A stretch of DNA of 49,450 nt from Flaviaesturariibacter aridisoli (GCF_004343705.1 NZ_SKFH01000019.1:1-49450), one strand, 5' to 3'. Counted from the stretch's first letter, positions 16,340-25,287 are shown. Notes: generated by a model from the sequence alone, not told the origin. Numbers and translations are program-made.

Positions 16340-17068
16340 ATGTGGATAAAAGCGCAAATGATTGGTACCCCGGAAAATAAGCGGCAATTTGTGCTGGAAG
16401 TGCACCGGCGGCTGGCGGAGGTGTACGGATCAGCCATCAGCTATTTTCACGACCTCGACCCGCTGAGCGAGCTGGTGTCGGCCCTGCTGTCGCACCGTAC
16501 GCGCAACAGCCAGAGCGGCCTGGCCTTCCGCAACCTGCGGCGTCTTTTCGGCTCTTGGGAAGCGGTGCGCGACGCACCGGTGGCGGAAGTCGAGGCCGCG
16601 ATCAGCGCCTGCACCTGGCCTGAGCAAAAGGCACCCCGCATTCGGCAGGTGCTGCGTCTGGTCACGGAGCGCATTGGCCATCTTACCCTCGATTTCCTGG
16701 AACGAATGCCGGTGCCCGAGGCGCGGGCCTGGCTGGAAGAGCTCCCGGGTGTAGGCCCCAAAACCAGCGCCGCGGTGATCTCGTTCAGTACGCTGCGCGG
16801 CAAGGCGATGCCGGTAGACTCGCACCATTTTCGCGTAGCGGTGCGCCTGGGGATAATTGAGGAAAAGCTGGGAGAGGCGCGGGCGCACCGGGTGCTGGAA
16901 GATTTGCTGCCGGCGGATTTCAGCGCCCACGATGTATACGATCACCACCAGTTGCTGATGAAGCACGGACAAAAAATATGTCACTGGCGCGAGCCCGATT
17001 GCGCGCACTGCGTGCTGCTGGCGCTCTGTCCCACCGGGCAGGCACGCCAGATGCGGAAGGCTTCTTGA
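16340..17068 (+). CDS. Endonuclease III-like DNA glycosylase with Fe-S cluster
   Basis: A 242-residue HhH-GPD protein. The helix-hairpin-helix reads LPGVGPKTSAAV with the catalytic Lys at 141; the catalytic Asp is D160 in MPVDSHHFRV. The C-terminus holds a complete 4Fe-4S loop with Nth spacing (C-x6-C-x2-C-x5-C). It should remove damaged pyrimidines and nick abasic sites. It departs from canonical Nth where LLSAQxxD is expected (LLSHRTRNSQS here), so substrate range may differ. The start could also be the ATG at 16358, which trims six residues. No promoter box is evident. Confidence 0.85.
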   Translation: MWIKAQMIGTPENKRQFVLEVHRRLAEVYGSAISYFHDLDPLSELVSALLSHRTRNSQSGLAFRNLRRLFGSWEAVRDAPVAEVEAAISACTWPEQKAPRIRQVLRLVTERIGHLTLDFLERMPVPEARAWLEELPGVGPKTSAAVISFSTLRGKAMPVDSHHFRVAVRLGIIEEKLGEARAHRVLEDLLPADFSAHDVYDHHQLLMKHGQKICHWREPDCAHCVLLALCPTGQARQMRKAS

Positions 17069-17076
17069 TGCAATGG

Positions 17077-17229
17077 TTAGAAAGAACTGACCAGCACGTA
17101 GAGGATGGCCACGAAGAAAAGGAGTACGAGGATGCCGGTGGTCACGGCCGGTACGGTTCGAAACGTATCGGTCATTTGTTGTTCACCGTTGGGAATCTGT
17201 TGGGTAGGCCTCATAAAGGTGTTTCTCAT
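17077..17229 (-). CDS. Small single-span membrane protein (45-50 aa)
   Basis: A short frame encoding a polar N-terminus and one hydrophobic helix, GILVLLFFVAILYVLVSSF, ending the protein. The start region is a 15-nt direct duplication: CACCTTTATGAG occurs twice, giving in-frame ATGs at 17229 and 17214, so the product is 50 or 45 residues. No known family is recognised. It converges with the endonuclease III gene, whose stop lies 9 bp away. The remaining stretch 17230-17467 shows no gene. Confidence 0.5.
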   Translation of the reverse strand: MRNTFMRPTQQIPNGEQQMTDTFRTVPAVTTGILVLLFFVAILYVLVSSF

Positions 17230-17467
17230 AAAGGTGCAATTCCGTGCCACTTTCCGTTAATGTGGCCGTCCAGCGGGGGATGGGCCGTGGTTTTTCGCAG
17301 GAAGGCGCGGAAGCGGTCACTTTTCCTGCAGGGTTGTGGTGCGGATGCCCCGATGCGGTGCGCAGGCCAGCTGTGCCGCAGCTTCCTGTCCCTATTTATT
17401 CGGCTTTCCACGAAGAATTGGTGTACCTTGAAGTAGGTCTTTTTCGCCATTTTCAAACCGGAATCGT

Positions 17468-18682
17468 ATGGATAACCCATCACCGCGTACAGCCTCCTTT
17501 CTAACCGGCGGCCACGAAGCGCCGGAGATCGAGTTACTTCGTGCGGCGTTGCACCAGGCCACCGCGGAAGCCTCCGCGCAGTCGAAGGAGGCACAGCGGC
17601 TGGCGGCGGAACTGGCGCAGGTACGTCGCGAACTGGCCTTCCAGACCGAGCAGGCCACCTGGCGGGGAAAAGAACTGGAATTCGCCGACCGCCAGCTGCT
17701 GCGCGAGCATATCCGCACCGAGCGCCAGGCCGATGAACTGCTCCAGGTAAACCGCGGCCTCACCGATGCGCTCGACGAGCTCACGGCACAAAACCAGGAA
17801 ATGGAGCGGCGGGCCGCCGAGCTGCATATCGCCAACATCGAGCTGGCTTACCAGAACTCCGAAAAAGACAAACGCGCCGCCGAGCTGGCCGCCGCCAACC
17901 GGGAGCTCGATTTTCAAAACCGCGAGAAGGAATTGCGCGCCGCCGAACTGCTGGAGGCCATCGCCGAACTCGAGGCCTTCGCCTTCGTGTCGAGCCACGA
18001 CCTGCAGGAGCCGCTGCGCAAAATGCTGCTGTGGCTCGACCGCCTCGCCGATACCAAGGAGCGCCTGTTCAACGACAAGGAAAAGCAGCACTTCGACCAG
18101 ATCGTGCGGGCCGCACACCGCATGCGGCAGCTGATACAGGACCTGTATACCTATTCGCGCGTCAACACGGTAGGCAAAGAATACGAGCGCGTCAACCTCG
18201 AAGAGGTGCTGGGCGAGGTGACCGCGGACCTGGAACCGGTGATCACCGAAAAGGGCGCCGTGCTCGAAACCGGTTTGCTGTGCCCGGTATACGGTGTGCG
18301 CGCCCAGTTCCGGTTGCTGCTGCACCACCTGCTCGACAACGCTCTTAAGTTTACCCGGCCCGGCGTGACGCCCCATATCCGGGTCAGCGCCGAAGAAACG
18401 ACTGCCGAGGAGGAGCCGGCGCTGTCGCCGCAAAGCTCGTACTGCCGCCTCAGCGTGGCCGACAACGGCATCGGGTTCGACGTGTCGGTAGGAGAGCGCA
18501 TCTTCCAGGTGTTTCAACGCCTCCATGCCCAGGACGTTTACCCCGGCACCGGCATCGGCCTCGCGCTGGTGCGTAAGATCGCTGTGGCGCACAAGGGCAT
18601 TATCCGCGCGCGCAGCACGGTGGGCGAAGGTTCGGAGTTTACCCTGTATTTCCCGATGCCGGTGGGGCAGATCGATGTATAG
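17468..18682 (+). CDS. Cytosolic histidine kinase with coiled-coil N-terminus
   Basis: A 404-residue kinase with no membrane helix. Residues about 15-165 are a continuous coiled coil of E/R/A-rich heptads with internal repeats (several AAEL-AxxNRELxxQN units). The HisKA domain carries the phospho-acceptor in FVSSHDLQEPLRK, and the HATPase_c domain has N box LLDNALKFT, G1 DNGIGFD and G2 GTGIGLALV. This C-terminal layout resembles phytochrome-type kinases, but no PAS or GAF sensor is visible. No response regulator is adjacent. A terminator follows. Confidence 0.87.
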   Translation: MDNPSPRTASFLTGGHEAPEIELLRAALHQATAEASAQSKEAQRLAAELAQVRRELAFQTEQATWRGKELEFADRQLLREHIRTERQADELLQVNRGLTDALDELTAQNQEMERRAAELHIANIELAYQNSEKDKRAAELAAANRELDFQNREKELRAAELLEAIAELEAFAFVSSHDLQEPLRKMLLWLDRLADTKERLFNDKEKQHFDQIVRAAHRMRQLIQDLYTYSRVNTVGKEYERVNLEEVLGEVTADLEPVITEKGAVLETGLLCPVYGVRAQFRLLLHHLLDNALKFTRPGVTPHIRVSAEETTAEEEPALSPQSSYCRLSVADNGIGFDVSVGERIFQVFQRLHAQDVYPGTGIGLALVRKIAVAHKGIIRARSTVGEGSEFTLYFPMPVGQIDV

Positions 18683-18720
18683 CAACGCTTCCCCTCCCTC
18701 GCGCAAACGGACTGGACTGT

Positions 18721-18750
18721 AAAAGCCCCGGCGATACCGGGGCCTTTGTA
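18721..18750. terminator. Bidirectional terminator between kinase and tRNA
   Basis: AAAGCCCCGG (18722-18731) pairs with CCGGGGCCTTT (18737-18747) around a 5-nt loop. Fits the plus-strand kinase and the minus-strand tRNA. Confidence 0.7.
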
Positions 18751-18801
18751 AAAATCGTCTGATGAAAAAAGGCTTCCATCGCCGGAAACCCTTGCCTGTT
18801 G

Positions 18802-18875
18802 TGGATCCTGCCGGACTTGAACCGGCGACCCGCTGATTATGAGTCAGCCGCTCTAACCAACTGAGCTAAGGATCC
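18802..18875 (-). tRNA. tRNA with CAT anticodon (Ile2 or elongator Met)
   Basis: Cloverleaf on the minus strand: acceptor GGATCCT/AGGATCC with discriminator A, D arm GCTCAGTTGGTTAGAGC, anticodon loop CTCATAA, T arm GCCGG-TTCAAGT-CCGGC. CCA is not encoded. The anticodon loop is shared by elongator Met and lysidine-modified Ile2; the GGTCGCCGGTTCAAGTCC T-arm region looks more like E. coli Ile2. It lacks the CC/GG acceptor pairs at 4-5 used by E. coli TilS, so identity stays open. Confidence 0.9.
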
Positions 18876-18889
18876 TGAGACAAGTAAAT

Positions 18890-18961
18890 AAAGTGGGAAG
18901 TTGGACGTGCGAAGTGGTTGATGTACTTCTCCATTCCCACTTCCGGCTTGCTGACTACTTG
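18890..18961. repeat. Facing heptamer arrays (AAGTGGG family)
   Basis: About four 7-nt units related to AAGTGGG (18890-18917) face four related to CCCACTT (18934-18961), forming an imperfect inverted repeat just upstream of the tRNA. Confidence 0.55.
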
Positions 18962-18995
18962 TCTGTGGGGCTGCAAACTTACGGTTTTCGTCCCT

Positions 18996-19244
18996 TTAGT
19001 CTTTGATTTCCTCGAAATCGATATAGTCGTCCTTGGTGGGGGCGGGGGTGGCGCTGGGGGCTGCTTTCTGGGTGCCGTTGCCGGCGCCGCCCTGCGGGCC
19101 AAAGCGGTCGTTCATCCGTTGGTTCATTTCGCGAAAGCTCCGCCGTACCTGGCGCGTCGTGCGGATCATCGGCACGAGGAAACCGAAAACGAAGCGGAAG
19201 GCCAGGTAGCCCAGGATCATCCAAAACAGAAAGGTCAGGAACAT
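18996..19244 (-). CDS. DUF4834-like small membrane protein
   Basis: An 82-residue protein with a hydrophobic N-terminal helix (FLTFLFWMILGYLAFRFVFGFLV), a basic segment TTRQVRRSFREMNQRM and an acidic tail DDYIDFEEIKD. This helix-basic-acidic plan matches small Bacteroidota proteins annotated DUF4834; the function is not known. ATG 19244 is chosen because TACCTTTG, an exact -7 box, ends 7 nt upstream; an in-frame ATG at 19286 would translate a heptamer repeat and lies before the promoter. Confidence 0.7.
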   Translation of the reverse strand: MFLTFLFWMILGYLAFRFVFGFLVPMIRTTRQVRRSFREMNQRMNDRFGPQGGAGNGTQKAAPSATPAPTKDDYIDFEEIKD

Positions 19245-19251
19245 GATAGGC

Positions 19252-19259
19252 CAAAGGTA
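19252..19259 (-). promoter_or_regulatory. -7 box of the DUF4834-like gene
   Basis: TACCTTTG, exact match to TAnnTTTG, 7 nt before the ATG at 19244. Confidence 0.55.
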
Positions 19260-19262
19260 CTC

Positions 19263-19290
19263 CAATCGGGAATCGGCAGCCGGCAATCGG
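19263..19290. repeat. Heptamer array, CGGCAAT family
   Basis: Units CAATCGG, GAATCGG, CAGCCGG and CAATCGG follow one another without gaps. The same family recurs at 38405-38420 and, inverted, at 45765-45799. Confidence 0.6.
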
Positions 19291-19388
19291 CGACAGAGAA
19301 TTCGTTAAAAAGGCGGCGGATGCCGGTAACAATTGGCCAGCCCCGGATCAACAAACGGTTTTTTTTGGGTGAAACGCCCTGTTTTCCG

Positions 19389-19396
19389 TACTTTTG
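19389..19396 (+). promoter_or_regulatory. Promoter box of rimP-nusA-infB
   Basis: TACTTTTG fits TAnnTTTG. The distance to the rimP ATG (53 nt) leaves room for the leader hairpin. Confidence 0.55.
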
Positions 19397-19411
19397 TTCC
19401 GGATTTGACGC

Positions 19412-19444
19412 AAGAAGGGAACGAGGCCGTTCCCTTCTTCTTTT
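19412..19444 (+). promoter_or_regulatory. Leader hairpin, attenuator-like, before rimP
   Basis: AAGAAGGGAACG pairs perfectly over 12 bp with CGTTCCCTTCTT around an AGGC loop and is followed by CTTTTA. It has the form of an intrinsic terminator, ends 5 nt before the rimP ATG and lies inside the transcript, so it could attenuate the operon. Confidence 0.6.
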
Positions 19445-19449
19445 ATACT

Positions 19450-19923
19450 ATGACAACAGAGAACCTCATCGAAACCGTAACGGAGAAGATCCAAGGCCTG
19501 ATGGCCGACCCGAAGCACTTCCTGGTGGAGGTGCGCATCAAGCCGACGAACAACATAAAAGTGTTCATCGACGGCGACGAAGGCATCCCGCTTTCGGACC
19601 TGGTGAGCTACAACCGCAAGCTGTACAAAGCACTCGAAGAAAGCGCCTTGTTTCCCGAAGGCGACTTCTCGCTCGAAGTGTCCTCGCCGGGCATCGATGA
19701 GCCCCTGAAGCTCCACCGCCAGTATGGTAAGAATGTGGGCCGCTACGTGGAGCTGACCCTCAACGACGACCCCGCTACGAAGATCGAAGGCAAACTGCTC
19801 GCGGCGACCGAGGACGGCATCGTGCTCGAAACCGAAAGCGGCAAAGGCAAGAAAAAAGAAGTGAAGCAGGAGACGATCCTGTTTAGCGATATTAAAACCA
19901 CTAAAGTTCAAGTAAAGTTCTAA
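19450..19923 (+). CDS. rimP: Ribosome maturation factor RimP
   Basis: A 157-residue cytosolic factor for 30S subunit maturation. The N-terminal alpha/beta domain shows IKVFIDGDEGIPLSDLVSYNRKL and the hallmark FSLEVSSPGIDEPLK; the C-terminal SH3-like barrel follows (GKLLAATEDGIVLE). Length and position before nusA and infB match the standard bacterial operon. ATG at 19450 starts the conserved region; in-frame codons upstream would run through the leader hairpin. The stop is followed within 3 nt by a heptamer repeat. Confidence 0.95.
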   Translation: MTTENLIETVTEKIQGLMADPKHFLVEVRIKPTNNIKVFIDGDEGIPLSDLVSYNRKLYKALEESALFPEGDFSLEVSSPGIDEPLKLHRQYGKNVGRYVELTLNDDPATKIEGKLLAATEDGIVLETESGKGKKKEVKQETILFSDIKTTKVQVKF

Positions 19924-19925
19924 AC

Positions 19926-20019
19926 GATTGAATAGTGACTATTGCCTATTGAATATTGTATAACGGCGCTCCCGTGGCTTCCCTACTCCTTATTCAATAG
20001 TTATTATTCAATATTCATT
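19926..20019. repeat. Facing heptamer arrays (TTGAATA family) between rimP and nusA
   Basis: Units related to TTGAATA run 19926-19959 and inverted units related to TATTCAA run 19989-20019. The same family occurs at 30090-30177. Confidence 0.65.
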
Positions 20020-20030
20020 AAAACAGATCT

Positions 20031-21278
20031 ATGGCAAGTATCAACCTGATCGAAGCCTTCCAGGAATTCAAGGAGGCCGAAAATATTGACCGCCCCACCC
20101 TCATGCGGGTCGTGGAAGACGTGTTTCGCACCCTGCTGCGTAAGAAATACGGCTCCGACGAAACCTTCGACGTGATCGTGAACGCGGAAAAAGGTGACCT
20201 TGAGATCTTCCGCCGCCGCACCATCGTGGAAGACGGCGACATCTACAATACGCTCGAGGAGATCGAATACTCCGACGCCATCAAAATCGAGCCCGACTAC
20301 GCTGTGGGCGAAGAGCTCTACGAGGAAGTAAACCTCGAAGACTTCGGCCGCCGCGCCATCCTGGCCGCCAAGCAAACCCTCGCCTCCCGCATCGGCGACC
20401 TGAAAAAGAACATCCTCGCCAAGAAATACGGCGACCGCATCGGCGAGATCATCTCCGCTGAAGTATACCAGGTGTGGAAGAAGGAAGTGCTGCTCCTCGA
20501 CGAGGAAGGCAACGAGCTCATCCTGCCCAAAAGCGAGCAGATCCCGCAGGACTACTTCAAGAAGGGCGAATCCATCCGATCGGTGGTGAAGAAGGTGGAC
20601 ATGAAAAATAACAACCCGGTCATCATCCTGAGCCGCACCGCGCCGGAGTTTCTGGCAAAGCTTTTGGAAATTGAAGTACCGGAAATTTTCGACGGCCTCA
20701 TCGTGATCAAGAAGATCGTCCGCGACCCGGGCGAGCGCGCCAAGGTGGCCGTGGAATCCTACGACGACCGCATCGACCCCGTGGGTGCCTGCGTGGGCAT
20801 GAAAGGCTCCCGCATCCACGGTATCGTGCGTGAGCTCAAAAACGAGAACATCGACGTGATCAACTGGACGGCCAACATCCAGCTGCTCATCCAGCGCTCG
20901 CTGACGCCCGCCCGCATCACCTCCATGGAGATCGACAACGAAGGCAAGCGCGCCTCGGTGTACCTGAAGCCCGACCAGGTGTCGCTGGCCATCGGCCGCC
21001 GCGGCGTCAACATCAAGCTGGCCTGCGAACTGACCGGCTTCGATATCGACGTATACCGCGACAACGAAGGCGAGGTGGAAGACTTCGACATCGACCTCGA
21101 CGAGTTCAGCGACGAGATCGAAACCTGGATCATCGAAGCACTGAAGCGCGTTGGCTGCGACACCGCCCGTTCCGTGCTCGACCTGAGCACCGAAGAGCTG
21201 GAGCGTCGCACCGACCTGGAAAAAGAAACGATCTCCGACCTGCGCAAGATCCTGCAGGCCGAGTTCGACCGCGGGTAG
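20031..21278 (+). CDS. nusA: Transcription termination/antitermination factor NusA
   Basis: A 415-residue RNA-polymerase-binding factor. In order: the N-terminal domain (about 1-130), an S1 domain (about 140-205, GEIISAEVYQ... to IILSRTAPEF), KH1 (about 240-280, with VDPVGACVGMKGSRI-type GxxG at CVGMKGSRIHGIV) and KH2 (about 310-350, AIGRRGVNIKLA). A short helical region ends the protein in place of the two acidic repeats of E. coli NusA, as in many other bacteria. It is the second gene of the rimP operon and could act on the leader hairpin (inference). Confidence 0.95.
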   Translation: MASINLIEAFQEFKEAENIDRPTLMRVVEDVFRTLLRKKYGSDETFDVIVNAEKGDLEIFRRRTIVEDGDIYNTLEEIEYSDAIKIEPDYAVGEELYEEVNLEDFGRRAILAAKQTLASRIGDLKKNILAKKYGDRIGEIISAEVYQVWKKEVLLLDEEGNELILPKSEQIPQDYFKKGESIRSVVKKVDMKNNNPVIILSRTAPEFLAKLLEIEVPEIFDGLIVIKKIVRDPGERAKVAVESYDDRIDPVGACVGMKGSRIHGIVRELKNENIDVINWTANIQLLIQRSLTPARITSMEIDNEGKRASVYLKPDQVSLAIGRRGVNIKLACELTGFDIDVYRDNEGEVEDFDIDLDEFSDEIETWIIEALKRVGCDTARSVLDLSTEELERRTDLEKETISDLRKILQAEFDRG

Positions 21279-21314
21279 TAAAGCGCGCCACCCAAAAGAC
21301 CGGCGAAGGATGCG

Positions 21315-21341
21315 TTTGTCATCCTGAGCTTGTCAAGGAGG
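21315..21341. repeat. Dispersed CTGAGC repeat, copy 1
   Basis: TGTCATCCTGAGCTTGTCAA belongs to the family TGTCAnnCTGAGCnnnGnCGAAG found also at 39471, 39546 and 45511. It sits in the nusA-infB gap. Confidence 0.5.
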
Positions 21342-21343
21342 GT

Positions 21344-21351
21344 TACCTTTG
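21344..21351 (+). promoter_or_regulatory. Possible internal promoter for infB
   Basis: TACCTTTG fits TAnnTTTG, 124 nt before the infB ATG. The 197-nt nusA-infB gap holds no gene. Confidence 0.3.
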
Positions 21352-21475
21352 GTGGAAACAGGTATTGCACCAGAAGACCTTCTGCCGGATGGCGGAAAAC
21401 AAAGAAGGAACAAACGGCCCTGAACGTGCCTCTTGCAGAAAGCGTTCACGGCGACAATTGGTATAAAAAATATTA

Positions 21476-24400
21476 ATGGCAGAAATTCAAACACCCAGGT
21501 TAATGGCTGCGGCCAAGGAATTCAACATCGGTAAAGACACACTGGTGGAATTCCTGGCGGCAAAAGGTTTCAACCGCGACGACCTGAAACCCACGGCCAA
21601 GTTGACCGAAGACATGTACCGCGCCTTGCAGCAGGAATTCCAGAGCGACAAGGTGGCGAAACACAAGGCGGAGCAGATCGACCTGCCCAAAGGCGCCGTG
21701 GCCGAACGCAAGCGCAAGGAAGACGAAGACGTGCTCGCCACCCGCAAGCCCGCGGCGGCAGCACCCGCTGCTGCGCCTAAGGCAGCGCCGGCGGCCGACT
21801 GGCCCAGCGCCGCCGCCAAGGCGGAGCCCAAACCTGCAGACGCTCCCGCCCCCGCCGCGGAAGCGCCCGTGAGCGCCGCCGCGCCGGTAGAAACGCCGGC
21901 CCCGGTGGCCGAGGCCCCCAAAGCCGAGGCTCCCAAAGCCGAAGCACCCAAGCCCGAGCCCGAAGCACCCGCCGCGGTAGCCGAAGCCACTCCCGCCCCG
22001 GAAGCGCCCGCCCCTGTTGCGGAAACACCGGCGCCCCCGGCGGAAGCCCCTGCCAAGATCGAGCCCCCCGTAGTGGAAGGCCCGCGCATCCTCGGCACGG
22101 TAGACCTGTCGGCCATCGACTCTTCTACCCGCCCCAAGAAAGGCGCCCCGAAGAAGGAGGAAGCCGCCAAGCCCGCCCCGGCACCCGCGCCGGCACCGGC
22201 CGCCGAAGCCGCTCCCGCAGTGGAAGCACCCGCCCCCGAGGTGACGGCCAAAGCCGAAGCCCCTGCGCCCGCGGCAGAAGCTCCCAAAGCAGAAGCCCCC
22301 GCCGCCGAAGCAGCGAAGGCTGAACCCGAAAAGACCGCCGAACCCGTAATTGAAAACATCCGCGCCGAGAAGCTCGAAGGCCCCAAGATCCTGGGTAAGA
22401 TCGAGCTGCCCGTGGACAGCGATACCCGTCCGAAGCAGGACGAAAAGCGTAAGCGCAACCGCATTCCCATCAAGAAAGCGCCCGATACCCCCCGCCCCGG
22501 TGCGGGTGCCAGCGGCGCCCAGGGATCCGGCGGTGGCCGCTTTACCGTGCAGCGCCCCGGCGAAGGCAACCGCGGACGTTCGGGCAACCAGCCCGGACAG
22601 CGTGGTGGCGCCCGTGGCCCCGGTGGCCGTCGCGACGATAACCGCCAGATTGACGAGAAAGAAATTCAACGGAAGATCCAGGAAACGCAGGCCCGCCTGG
22701 CCGGCGGTGGCCGTAAACTGAGCAAAGCCCAGCGCAAAAAGCGCTTCGGCAGCAGCGGCGGCGACGATATGGACGGCAGCGAAGACAACAAGCTGCAGGT
22801 AACAGAGTTCATCTCCGTGAGCGAGCTCGCCAACCTGATGGACGTTTCCTTCGCCGAGGTGATCTCGAAGTGTATGGGCCTGGGCATCATGGTGTCCATC
22901 AACCAGCGCCTCGACGCCGAAGTGATCGAGCTCGTAGCATCCGAATTCGGCTACGACGTGGAGTTCATCGACATGGAGAAGCAACTCGAGATGGACGAAG
23001 AGGAAGATGCCGACGCCGAAGACGAGCTGAAAGGCCGTCCGCCGATCGTGACCATCATGGGTCACGTGGACCACGGTAAGACCTCGCTGCTCGACTACAT
23101 CCGCAACGCTACCGTAGTAGCGGGTGAGGCCGGCGGCATTACCCAGCACATCGGCGCCTACCAGGTGCACCTGCCCAACGGACGCGACATTACCTTCCTC
23201 GATACCCCCGGTCACGAAGCGTTTACCGCCATGCGTGCCCGCGGTGCCAAGGTGACCGACATCGCCGTGATCGTGATTGCGGCCGACGACGCCATCATGC
23301 CCCAGACCCGCGAGGCCATCAGCCACGCGCAGGCCGCGGGCGTTCCGATGATCTTCGCCATCAACAAGATCGATAAGGACGGCGCCAACCCCACCAAGAT
23401 CTACGAGCAGCTCGCACAGATGAACCTGCTGGTGGAAAGCTGGGGTGGTAAGTTCCAGAGCCAGGAGCTTTCGGCCAAGAAGGGCACCAACGTGGAGCTC
23501 CTCCTCGAAAAGATCCTCCTCGAAGCCGACATCCTCGACGTGAAGGCCAACCCCGACCGCGAAGCCTCGGGCAACGTGATCGAAGCCTCGCTCGACAAAG
23601 GCCGCGGCTATGTAACGACCGTACTCGTACAGAATGGTACCCTCCGCAACGGCGACCTCGTGGTCTCCGGCCAGCACTATGGCCGCGTGAAGGCGATGTT
23701 CAACGAGCGCAACAAGAAAATGAAAGACGCCGGGCCTTCCGTGCCGGTGGTCATCCTGGGCCTCAACGGCGCCCCCCAGGCCGGTGAGAAGTTCAAGGTA
23801 TACGAAGACGAAGCCGAAGCCAAAGAAGTGGCCAACCGCCGCGCCCAGATCCTGCGCGAGCAGGGTATGCGCGCCAAGAAGCACATCACCCTCGCCGAGA
23901 TCGGCCGCCGCCTTGCCCTGGGCACCTTCAAGGAGCTCAAGGTCATCATCAAGGGCGACGTGGACGGTTCGGTGGAAGCCCTTTCCGATTCGCTGCAGAA
24001 ACAGTCGACGGAGGAGATCCTCGTATCGGTGATCCACAAAGGCGTAGGCCAGATCAACGAATCCGACATCGTGCTCGCCGAAGCCTCCGACGCCCTCATC
24101 ATCGGCTTCAACGTCCGTCCCTCGATGCAGGCCTCGCGCCTCGCCGAGAATGCCGGTATCGAGATCAAGACCTACTCGGTTATCTACCAGGCCATCGACG
24201 AAGTGCGCTCCGCCATGGAGGGCATGCTCGAACCGAAGACGCAGGAGAAGATCGTGGCCAACGTGGAGATCCGCGAAGTGTTCAAGTTCGACAAGGCCAC
24301 CGTTGCCGGTTGCGTGGTGCTCGACGGTCGCATCAAGCGCGACAACAAGATCCGCATCATCCGCGACGGTATCGTGGTATACCCCACGGGCGAGAACGCC

Positions 24401-24556
24401 AACGCCGAACTGGGCTCCCTGAAGCGTTACAAAGACGACGTGAAGGAAGTGCTCAACGGCATGGAGTGCGGTCTGACGATCAAGAACTACAACGACATCA
24501 AGGTCGGCGACATCGTAGAAGCCTACGAGCTCGAAGAAGTGAAGCGTACACTGTAG
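21476..24556 (+). CDS. infB: Translation initiation factor IF-2
   Basis: A 1026-residue GTPase that brings initiator tRNA to the ribosome. The N-terminal IF2_N helix bundle (about 1-55) is followed by a long low-complexity linker rich in Ala, Pro, Glu and Lys (about 90-330) and a basic Gly/Arg patch. The G domain starts near residue 520 with GHVDHGKTS, then DTPGHEAF and NKID. Domains II, III and C2 complete it, ending [16 protein letters not shown]. It is long because of the linker, as is common in Bacteroidota. Third gene of the rimP operon, closed by a terminator. Confidence 0.97.
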   Translation: MAEIQTPRLMAAAKEFNIGKDTLVEFLAAKGFNRDDLKPTAKLTEDMYRALQQEFQSDKVAKHKAEQIDLPKGAVAERKRKEDEDVLATRKPAAAAPAAAPKAAPAADWPSAAAKAEPKPADAPAPAAEAPVSAAAPVETPAPVAEAPKAEAPKAEAPKPEPEAPAAVAEATPAPEAPAPVAETPAPPAEAPAKIEPPVVEGPRILGTVDLSAIDSSTRPKKGAPKKEEAAKPAPAPAPAPAAEAAPAVEAPAPEVTAKAEAPAPAAEAPKAEAPAAEAAKAEPEKTAEPVIENIRAEKLEGPKILGKIELPVDSDTRPKQDEKRKRNRIPIKKAPDTPRPGAGASGAQGSGGGRFTVQRPGEGNRGRSGNQPGQRGGARGPGGRRDDNRQIDEKEIQRKIQETQARLAGGGRKLSKAQRKKRFGSSGGDDMDGSEDNKLQVTEFISVSELANLMDVSFAEVISKCMGLGIMVSINQRLDAEVIELVASEFGYDVEFIDMEKQLEMDEEEDADAEDELKGRPPIVTIMGHVDHGKTSLLDYIRNATVVAGEAGGITQHIGAYQVHLPNGRDITFLDTPGHEAFTAMRARGAKVTDIAVIVIAADDAIMPQTREAISHAQAAGVPMIFAINKIDKDGANPTKIYEQLAQMNLLVESWGGKFQSQELSAKKGTNVELLLEKILLEADILDVKANPDREASGNVIEASLDKGRGYVTTVLVQNGTLRNGDLVVSGQHYGRVKAMFNERNKKMKDAGPSVPVVILGLNGAPQAGEKFKVYEDEAEAKEVANRRAQILREQGMRAKKHITLAEIGRRLALGTFKELKVIIKGDVDGSVEALSDSLQKQSTEEILVSVIHKGVGQINESDIVLAEASDALIIGFNVRPSMQASRLAENAGIEIKTYSVIYQAIDEVRSAMEGMLEPKTQEKIVANVEIREVFKFDKATVAGCVVLDGRIKRDNKIRIIRDGIVVYPTGENANAELGSLKRYKDDVKEVLNGMECGLTIKNYNDIKVGDIVEAYELEEVKRTL

Positions 24557-24593
24557 GAACGACGCAGCATCTGCGTCTCCGCAATAAATCTCG

Positions 24594-24622
24594 AGGCCCC
24601 GTAGAAATACGGGGCCTTTTTG
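24594..24622 (+). terminator. Terminator of the rimP-nusA-infB operon
   Basis: AGGCCCCGTA pairs with TACGGGGCCT around GAAA, followed by five T. Confidence 0.85.
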
Positions 24623-24726
24623 TTGGCAAACGAAAGCATCCCATAGGGATGCGCGCCCGGTAGCCCGGCACGAAATAGCGCGAAATAAAAGGTGTTGGTA
24701 TCGAGGGCGCCCCCCCGGGATGCACG

Positions 24727-25164
24727 TTATCCCGAATGCGTCCAATGACCATCATCCCGCAGCCGCACCAGCAGCGTCACGTTCCGGCCTTCCTCGCCGT
24801 ACCATTCCACGCAATAGCCCTGCGGGTCGAGGGCGGGATGCCGCAGCAGCTCGCGGAAAGTGTTCCCGATCACCGATACGTCTTTCCTGAAGTCGGGGAC
24901 GAAGCGGCAAAGGTAGCGTCCGCGGCGGAGCACGATCCTTTCGAGCGGTGCGAAGACCGCCTCTTCGGGGGTGAGTTGCTCGGCAGCGGCCCGGTATACA
25001 ATGCCGCCGCGCCCCTCCGGTCTCGACAGTCCGAAATAGCTGCGCTCCCGCGCCGGCGGCACAAGGCGCCGGAGCTCTTCGTGGGCGCGCAGCACGCCGT
25101 CGGGGAAGGAAGCGGCTTCGAGGCAAAGCAGCGGGATATCGGTTTCGAGGGTAATGGTGTCCAT
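24727..25164 (-). CDS. GyrI-like/effector-binding domain protein (tentative)
   Basis: A protein of about 145 residues without signal peptide or membrane helix. Strand and helix order, with IVLRRGRYLCRF, VIGNTFRELLRHP and CVEWYGEEG, recalls the GyrI-like small-molecule-binding fold, where a Glu-Tyr pair (here EWY) lies near the end. No DNA-binding part is present, so it is not a full AraC- or MerR-type regulator. I use the ATG at 25164; an in-frame TTG at 25191 adds nine residues. It is divergent from the SDR gene, 123 bp away. The ligand and role are unknown. Confidence 0.6.
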   Translation of the reverse strand: MDTITLETDIPLLCLEAASFPDGVLRAHEELRRLVPPARERSYFGLSRPEGRGGIVYRAAAEQLTPEEAVFAPLERIVLRRGRYLCRFVPDFRKDVSVIGNTFRELLRHPALDPQGYCVEWYGEEGRNVTLLVRLRDDGHWTHSG

Positions 25165-25287
25165 GGTTTCTGGGATTGATGGGGCGGGCAAGGTCGGCTT
25201 TGCAGGCGGTAAAAGCGCGGTGCGCCTGCGACATTCCGCCGGGTCATTTGCGGCGCTATTCTTGCGCCCGAAAGGAAAAGGCAGGCC

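Noticed and set aside
16978-17436. Plus-strand frame of 152 codons after the endonuclease III gene
   Set aside because: It begins within that gene, has no recognisable domain or promoter, and overlaps the more protein-like 45-50 residue frame on the other strand.
24651-24726. Possible small gene or regulatory RNA after infB
   Set aside because: Beyond the terminator I find no open frame, hairpin or promoter box with support.
21500-24745. Very long open frame antisense to infB
   Set aside because: It mirrors the GC-rich codon pattern of infB, whose protein is unmistakable. Similar antisense frames opposite surA/PAS kinase (26786-30034) and lysS (45714-47030) have the same cause.
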